NCBI RefSeq assembly: GCF_900111485.1
Contig: NZ_FOIC01000006.1
Location: 62,001-126,000 of the forward strand
DNA length: 64,000 bases
Reading direction: 5' to 3'
From: Natrinema hispanicum
GTDB lineage: Archaea > Halobacteriota > Halobacteria > Halobacteriales > Natrialbaceae
Shown here piece after piece: positions 60,589-64,000 of the stretch. The translations under genes and the position numbers were made by a program. The notes beneath the pieces are model-generated. The model was not told where the DNA came from and searched no databases. It was given only the letters and a program-made list of their open reading frames with translations. Every line of letters starts with the position of its first letter. Position 1 is the first letter of the stretch.

Positions 60589-61548
60589 TTACTCCGGCTC
60601 GAAGCCGCCAACGAGATACTCGAGGCCGAACAGCGCGATCGCACCGACAACCGCCCATGCGGCGGTCAGTGTTATGGTTTCTGTCGTCCACGCGTGCGTC
60701 TTGGCGATGTTGGTTAGGGGAGCAGGCACCGAGCCGGCGATAAGGCTCACGAGGAAGACGAGCGTGAGCCCGCGGTGGCGATCTAATGCGATGCGGACGA
60801 CGCGGGCGATCGTGAGGAGCCCGGTAGCACCACCGACGACGAACAGCACCACGGTCGTTCCCGGATCGGTGACGGCCGCCAGCGAGCCTCCGCTGGGCAG
60901 GGAACCAAGCGCGTGAACGAACGCGCTCAGTTCCGACGAGAGGAAGACGTACTGGCCGAGTAAGATTAGGATCAGTGATCCTGAGATCCCCGGGAGGATC
61001 ATTGCGCTGACGGCGATCGCACCGGCGAGGACGATCACCATCGGGCCGCTTCCGGGCAGCGAGACGATGTCGGCGGCGACCAGCAACGCGAGGCTGGCCC
61101 CTGTCACTGCGACGCCGACGTGTGTCGGCGAGTCGATCGTAAGGCTTCGGCCGAGCGTGATCACCGAGGCGGCGATCAGACCGGTAAAGAAGCCGAACAT
61201 CGCGACCGGGTGGGACTGTGCCAGTGATGAGACGGCGTCGGCGACGACGACGACCGCGGTGATGATGCCGACGCCGAGCGGGAGTAAGAATCCCAAATCC
61301 AGCTCGAGCAGCGCTTCCCGTGCTTTCGTCCGCCGGTCGGGATGGTAGCCCCGGAGCACGGCGGCCGCCCGCCAGGGCGTAAACGCGGTGACCGCGGCGA
61401 TCAGCCGGCCATAGAAGCCGAGCAACAGCGCAACGGTCCCGCCGGAGACGCCGGGCAGAGCGTCTGCCGTTCCCATACAGAGCCCGTAGCCGTAGGTCCG
61501 CAGCCACTCGAGGCGGTCGTCGACCGCGTCCGAACGTTCATACTCCAT
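60589..61548 (-). CDS. DUF368 membrane protein, polyprenyl-phosphate translocase (PopT-like)
   Basis: A 319-residue integral membrane protein with about eight helices. The family signature YGLCMGTADALPGVSGGTVALLLGFYGRLI lies at about 22-51, and its inverted mate PGISGSLILILLGQYVFLSSEL near 190. DUF368 proteins have recently been shown to move undecaprenyl phosphate back across the membrane; in archaea the equivalent lipid would be dolichyl phosphate for glycosylation. The frame extends up to 61707 into basic sequence; the ATG at 61548 is chosen. Confidence 0.85.
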   Translation of the reverse strand: MEYERSDAVDDRLEWLRTYGYGLCMGTADALPGVSGGTVALLLGFYGRLIAAVTAFTPWRAAAVLRGYHPDRRTKAREALLELDLGFLLPLGVGIITAVVVVADAVSSLAQSHPVAMFGFFTGLIAASVITLGRSLTIDSPTHVGVAVTGASLALLVAADIVSLPGSGPMVIVLAGAIAVSAMILPGISGSLILILLGQYVFLSSELSAFVHALGSLPSGGSLAAVTDPGTTVVLFVVGGATGLLTIARVVRIALDRHRGLTLVFLVSLIAGSVPAPLTNIAKTHAWTTETITLTAAWAVVGAIALFGLEYLVGGFEPE

Positions 61549-61791
61549 GCGTTCGGGTCGGTCGGTCCTGACGTGGGTCCGTTCGCTGCCACTGTCCCCG
61601 ATCGGGCCATTCGGGCTGCCGCTTCGGTTGCACGTCCGGACGCTAGTCACGTGTCCGTATAAACCCTCGACACCGCTGTCAGTCCATGCTACGGGGGATG
61701 TCGGCACATCTCATGTACGGCTGGGCGGGCCAAATTCGCCCGATCCGGGCGGGAACTTTTTCTCGCTTCGGTTTGATACGCACCTCGAGAC

Positions 61792-63777
61792 ATGGACCTC
61801 GAGTCGATTCCGGGCGTCGGCGAGAAGACGGCTCGCGCACTCGCTGCTCTCGACGATCCTGAGCGCGCGCTGCGGACGGGCGACGTGGCGACGCTTGCGA
61901 CCGCACCGGGGATCTCTCAGGGCCGGGCCGCCCGCATCGCACGGGGGGCAATCCGGCTCGAGCACGACGATCCGGGTGGCTTCCTCGCGACCGACCGCGC
62001 CCGCGAAATCTACCGCGAGGTCCTCGGCCTGCTCAAAGACCGTACCGTCACCGACTACGCCGCCCAGCGCCTCGAGACACTCTATCCGAGCCCACGGCGT
62101 TCGCGTATCGACGAGGTGCAGGCGTTCGCCCGGGAGGCACTCGAACGCGAGCCCACCCCCGACGTACTCGAGGCACTCGAGGGCGTCGAACCGCTCCGCG
62201 AACCCGGCGACGTGCGGGTCCGCGAGCGCTGTCTGGCGACGACCGACGCCGAACGCTACAGCGAGGCCCGCGAGGCGATTCCGGAACTCTCCGTCGAGGT
62301 CGTCGAGGACACCCAGGGGCTGGCGGAACTTGCACGTGGCTACGCGACGGTGATCGCCCTCGACGAATCGTTCGCCGGCGTCGCACTCGACGGGGACGTG
62401 CAGGTCCGCCCCGACGCACTCGAGAACCCCGCCGAGATCGTCCCCGAGCGACCGCTTGCGTTTTTCGCGCGCAACCGCGATCGGCTGCAGGCGGCCATCG
62501 CGGTCCATCGAGCCGCCGATCTCGAAGCCCCTTGCGATCTCGTGGCGCTCGAGGATGGGCTCTCGCGGCTGGCCGAGGACGGCACGGTTGCGGGCGACGA
62601 CGAACTCGACCGGTTGACGACGGCGGTCGACGATTTGGATACGGTCGCGAGTGCAGCCGAGAGCGTCGCCAACGACCAGCTCCGGGAGGCGATCCGCGAA
62701 CAGGATGTCACCATCGAAGGGTCGGACCTGCTCTCGTTGGTCGAGCGCGGGGCCGGCGTCGATTCCCTGCTGTCTCGCGAACTCGCAGACGAGTACGCTG
62801 TGGCAGTCGATGCGGCCCGCGAGCACCTCATCGACGCTCTCGACCTCGACGCCGGCGAGGCCGAGATCGCCCGTCGTGCGTTCGGCGACGAGCCCACGTT
62901 TCCAGTCGAGCGCGACGAGGACGTCGTCGGTCGGCTGCGCGATGAACTCACGGCAGCGAAAGAGCGCCGCGCGGGACGGCTCAAACGCGAGCTCGCAGCC
63001 GACCTGGCCGACCAGCGCGAGGGGGCCCGACAGCTCGTCCGCGACGCCCTCGAGCTAGATGTCGAACTCGCAATTGCCCGGTTTGCCGACGACTTCGACT
63101 GCGTGATGCCGGCGTTTGTCGACTCGGCTGACGCTGTCGGCTTCGACATCGAGGGCGGCCGCTCGCCGCTGCTCGACGAACCGCTCGAGCGAATCGATCC
63201 CGTCGATTACGCGGTCTCGGGCGTTGCCCTGCTCTCGGGGGTCAACAGCGGCGGGAAGACCTCCACGCTCGATCTGGTCGCGAGCGTGGTCGTGCTGGCC
63301 CACATGGGGCTGCCCGTCCCCGCCGAGCGCGTGCGCCTGCGGCGGTTCGACGACCTCCACTACCACGCCAAGACTCAGGGAACGCTGGATGCAGGCGCGT
63401 TCGAGTCGACCGTTCGCGAATTCGCCGACCTCGCGCAAGGCGGCGAGGGGTCGCTCGTGTTAGTCGACGAACTCGAGAGTATCACCGAGCCCGGCGCGTC
63501 GGCGAAGATCATCGCCGGCATTCTCGAGGCGCTTTCTGAGAACGGCGCGACGGCAGTGTTCGTCTCACACCTCGCGGGCGAGATCCGCGAGATGGCCGCC
63601 TTCGACGTGACTGTCGACGGCATCGAAGCCGTCGGACTGGTAGATGGCGAACTCGAGGTGAACCGCTCGCCGGTCAAAGACCACCTCGCGCGGTCGACGC
63701 CGGAGCTGATCGTCGAGAAGCTCGCGGGTGAACACGACAGCGCGTTCTACGGGGACCTGTTGGAGAAGTTCGAGTAG
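61792..63777 (+). CDS. HhH-MutS-family ATPase
   Basis: A 661-residue protein. The start is a helix-hairpin-helix pair (SIPGVGEKTARALAALDDP; ATAPGISQGRAARIARG), a DNA-binding element. The middle is helical with a long charged part at about 360-420 (RLRDELTAAKERRAGRLKREL). The C-terminal third is a MutS-type ATPase: Walker A VNSGGKTSTLDLV near 484, LPVPAERVRLRRFD, Walker B SLVLVDELES and VFVSHLAGEI. It lacks the mismatch-recognition domain of MutS, so it is a MutS2/MutS5-like junction or recombination factor. It lies 128 bases before a Cdc6/Orc1 gene. Confidence 0.87.
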   Translation: MDLESIPGVGEKTARALAALDDPERALRTGDVATLATAPGISQGRAARIARGAIRLEHDDPGGFLATDRAREIYREVLGLLKDRTVTDYAAQRLETLYPSPRRSRIDEVQAFAREALEREPTPDVLEALEGVEPLREPGDVRVRERCLATTDAERYSEAREAIPELSVEVVEDTQGLAELARGYATVIALDESFAGVALDGDVQVRPDALENPAEIVPERPLAFFARNRDRLQAAIAVHRAADLEAPCDLVALEDGLSRLAEDGTVAGDDELDRLTTAVDDLDTVASAAESVANDQLREAIREQDVTIEGSDLLSLVERGAGVDSLLSRELADEYAVAVDAAREHLIDALDLDAGEAEIARRAFGDEPTFPVERDEDVVGRLRDELTAAKERRAGRLKRELAADLADQREGARQLVRDALELDVELAIARFADDFDCVMPAFVDSADAVGFDIEGGRSPLLDEPLERIDPVDYAVSGVALLSGVNSGGKTSTLDLVASVVVLAHMGLPVPAERVRLRRFDDLHYHAKTQGTLDAGAFESTVREFADLAQGGEGSLVLVDELESITEPGASAKIIAGILEALSENGATAVFVSHLAGEIREMAAFDVTVDGIEAVGLVDGELEVNRSPVKDHLARSTPELIVEKLAGEHDSAFYGDLLEKFE

Positions 63778-63904
63778 CCGAGCCGTGGCGGTGTGATTTA
63801 TGAATATCCTTGTTACTATGTCAAAAAAGGACAGCTGACATAGACTCTGTCCGGGATGTGGACCCACCGAAGGGTTAAGATGCTGCGGAAGCAGGGTGAA
63901 AGTG

Positions 63905-64000
63905 ATGGCAGACGACCCCGACGAGGGGATGTTGTCGTGGGACGAATCCGTGTTCAAAAACGAGCACGTCTTCGAGATCGACTACGTCCCCGAGACGTTC
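63905..64000 (+). CDS. Cdc6/Orc1-like replication initiator (N-terminal start, partial)
   Basis: Thirty-two residues are visible before the window ends, reading MADDPDEGMLSWDESVFKNE and continuing HVFEIDYVPETF. The ESVFxxEHVFxIDYVPExF opening is the one of haloarchaeal Cdc6/Orc1 ATPases. The 128-base gap upstream holds a small inverted repeat GGACAG/CTGTCC (63829-63852). Whether an origin is attached cannot be judged from this window. Confidence 0.75.
   Translation, partial: MADDPDEGMLSWDESVFKNEHVFEIDYVPETF

Noticed and set aside
1-64000. CRISPR arrays, transposases, prophage or toxin-antitoxin/defence genes
   Set aside because: None seen. No regularly spaced direct repeats, no transposase motifs, and the only repeats are the two families of small elements without genes. 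The lone RHH protein has no toxin partner.

Overview
The window is a gene-dense, GC-rich stretch of archaeal chromosome and almost certainly comes from a haloarchaeon. The proteins are very acidic. Informational genes are archaeal: TBP, eIF1A, PCNA, the primase large subunit, an RFC small subunit, Hjc, Hef and a Cdc6/Orc1 start. Many genes have a TATA-like box about 25-30 bases before the start codon and no Shine-Dalgarno, the usual haloarchaeal leaderless layout. Halobacterial families recur: halocyanin, HalOD1, HTH-10/bacterio-opsin activator, DUF7282, the TatC-TatC fusion and amphi-Trp. The repeats and gene set suggest a Natrinema/Haloterrigena-like member of the Natrialbales, but that placement is only an inference. 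I see no rRNA, tRNA, CRISPR array or transposase.

Layout. 1-9.3 kb: a PAP2 enzyme, Hef nuclease-helicase, TspO, an MFS carrier, a dolichol-kinase-like protein, an array of short hairpins, then a four-CBS protein overlapping glycyl-tRNA synthetase. 9.4-13.9 kb: small orphan proteins, a lipoprotein halocyanin, a class V aminotransferase, eIF1A and two small membrane proteins. 13.9-23.4 kb: a DUF460 RNase H-like protein, RNase Z, a DUF7282 surface protein, an RFC subunit, a thioesterase, tRNA G10 methyltransferase, TBP, a DUF7344 winged helix protein and HisG.

23.5-29.6 kb is a metal (copper) homeostasis cluster: a zinc-ribbon membrane protein, a Met/His-rich SHOCT protein, a COG0701 permease with two built-in YHS domains, a CopZ-like chaperone, an Lrp-TRASH regulator and a CopA P-type ATPase. 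A shared motif, GACTTTCGA and inverted-repeat variants of it, lies before the regulator/chaperone pair, before copA and before the permease. It looks like the operator that ties these genes into one regulon.

29.7-36.0 kb: a DUF4382 lipoprotein, SpoIIM-like protein, SAH/MTA deaminase, a secreted acidic repeat protein and S-adenosylhomocysteinase. 36.1-42.5 kb is a sensory island: a receiver/PAS protein, a single-domain HalOD1 protein and a 1632-residue PAS/GAF/HTH-10 regulator with two near-duplicate PAS domains. 42.5-48.6 kb: a CPBP protease, Hjc, a SWIM protein, PriL, an alpha/beta hydrolase, a second HalOD1 protein and PCNA. 48.8-64 kb: asparaginase, a polysaccharide deacetylase, RlmE, an RHH protein, the divergent TatCt/TatCo pair, a NasA-like molybdoenzyme, amphi-Trp, LarE, a DUF368 lipid-carrier transporter, an HhH-MutS ATPase and the start of a Cdc6/Orc1 gene.

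The most unexpected structure is non-coding. Two families of small terminal-inverted-repeat elements without genes occupy intergenic gaps. Family 1 is 110 bp with a perfect central 9-bp hairpin; its two copies are in opposite orientation, each starts on the last base of a TAA stop, and each lies between convergent genes. Family 2 is about 80-110 bp in three copies, two abutting a stop codon. They may be non-autonomous transposons reused as bidirectional terminators.
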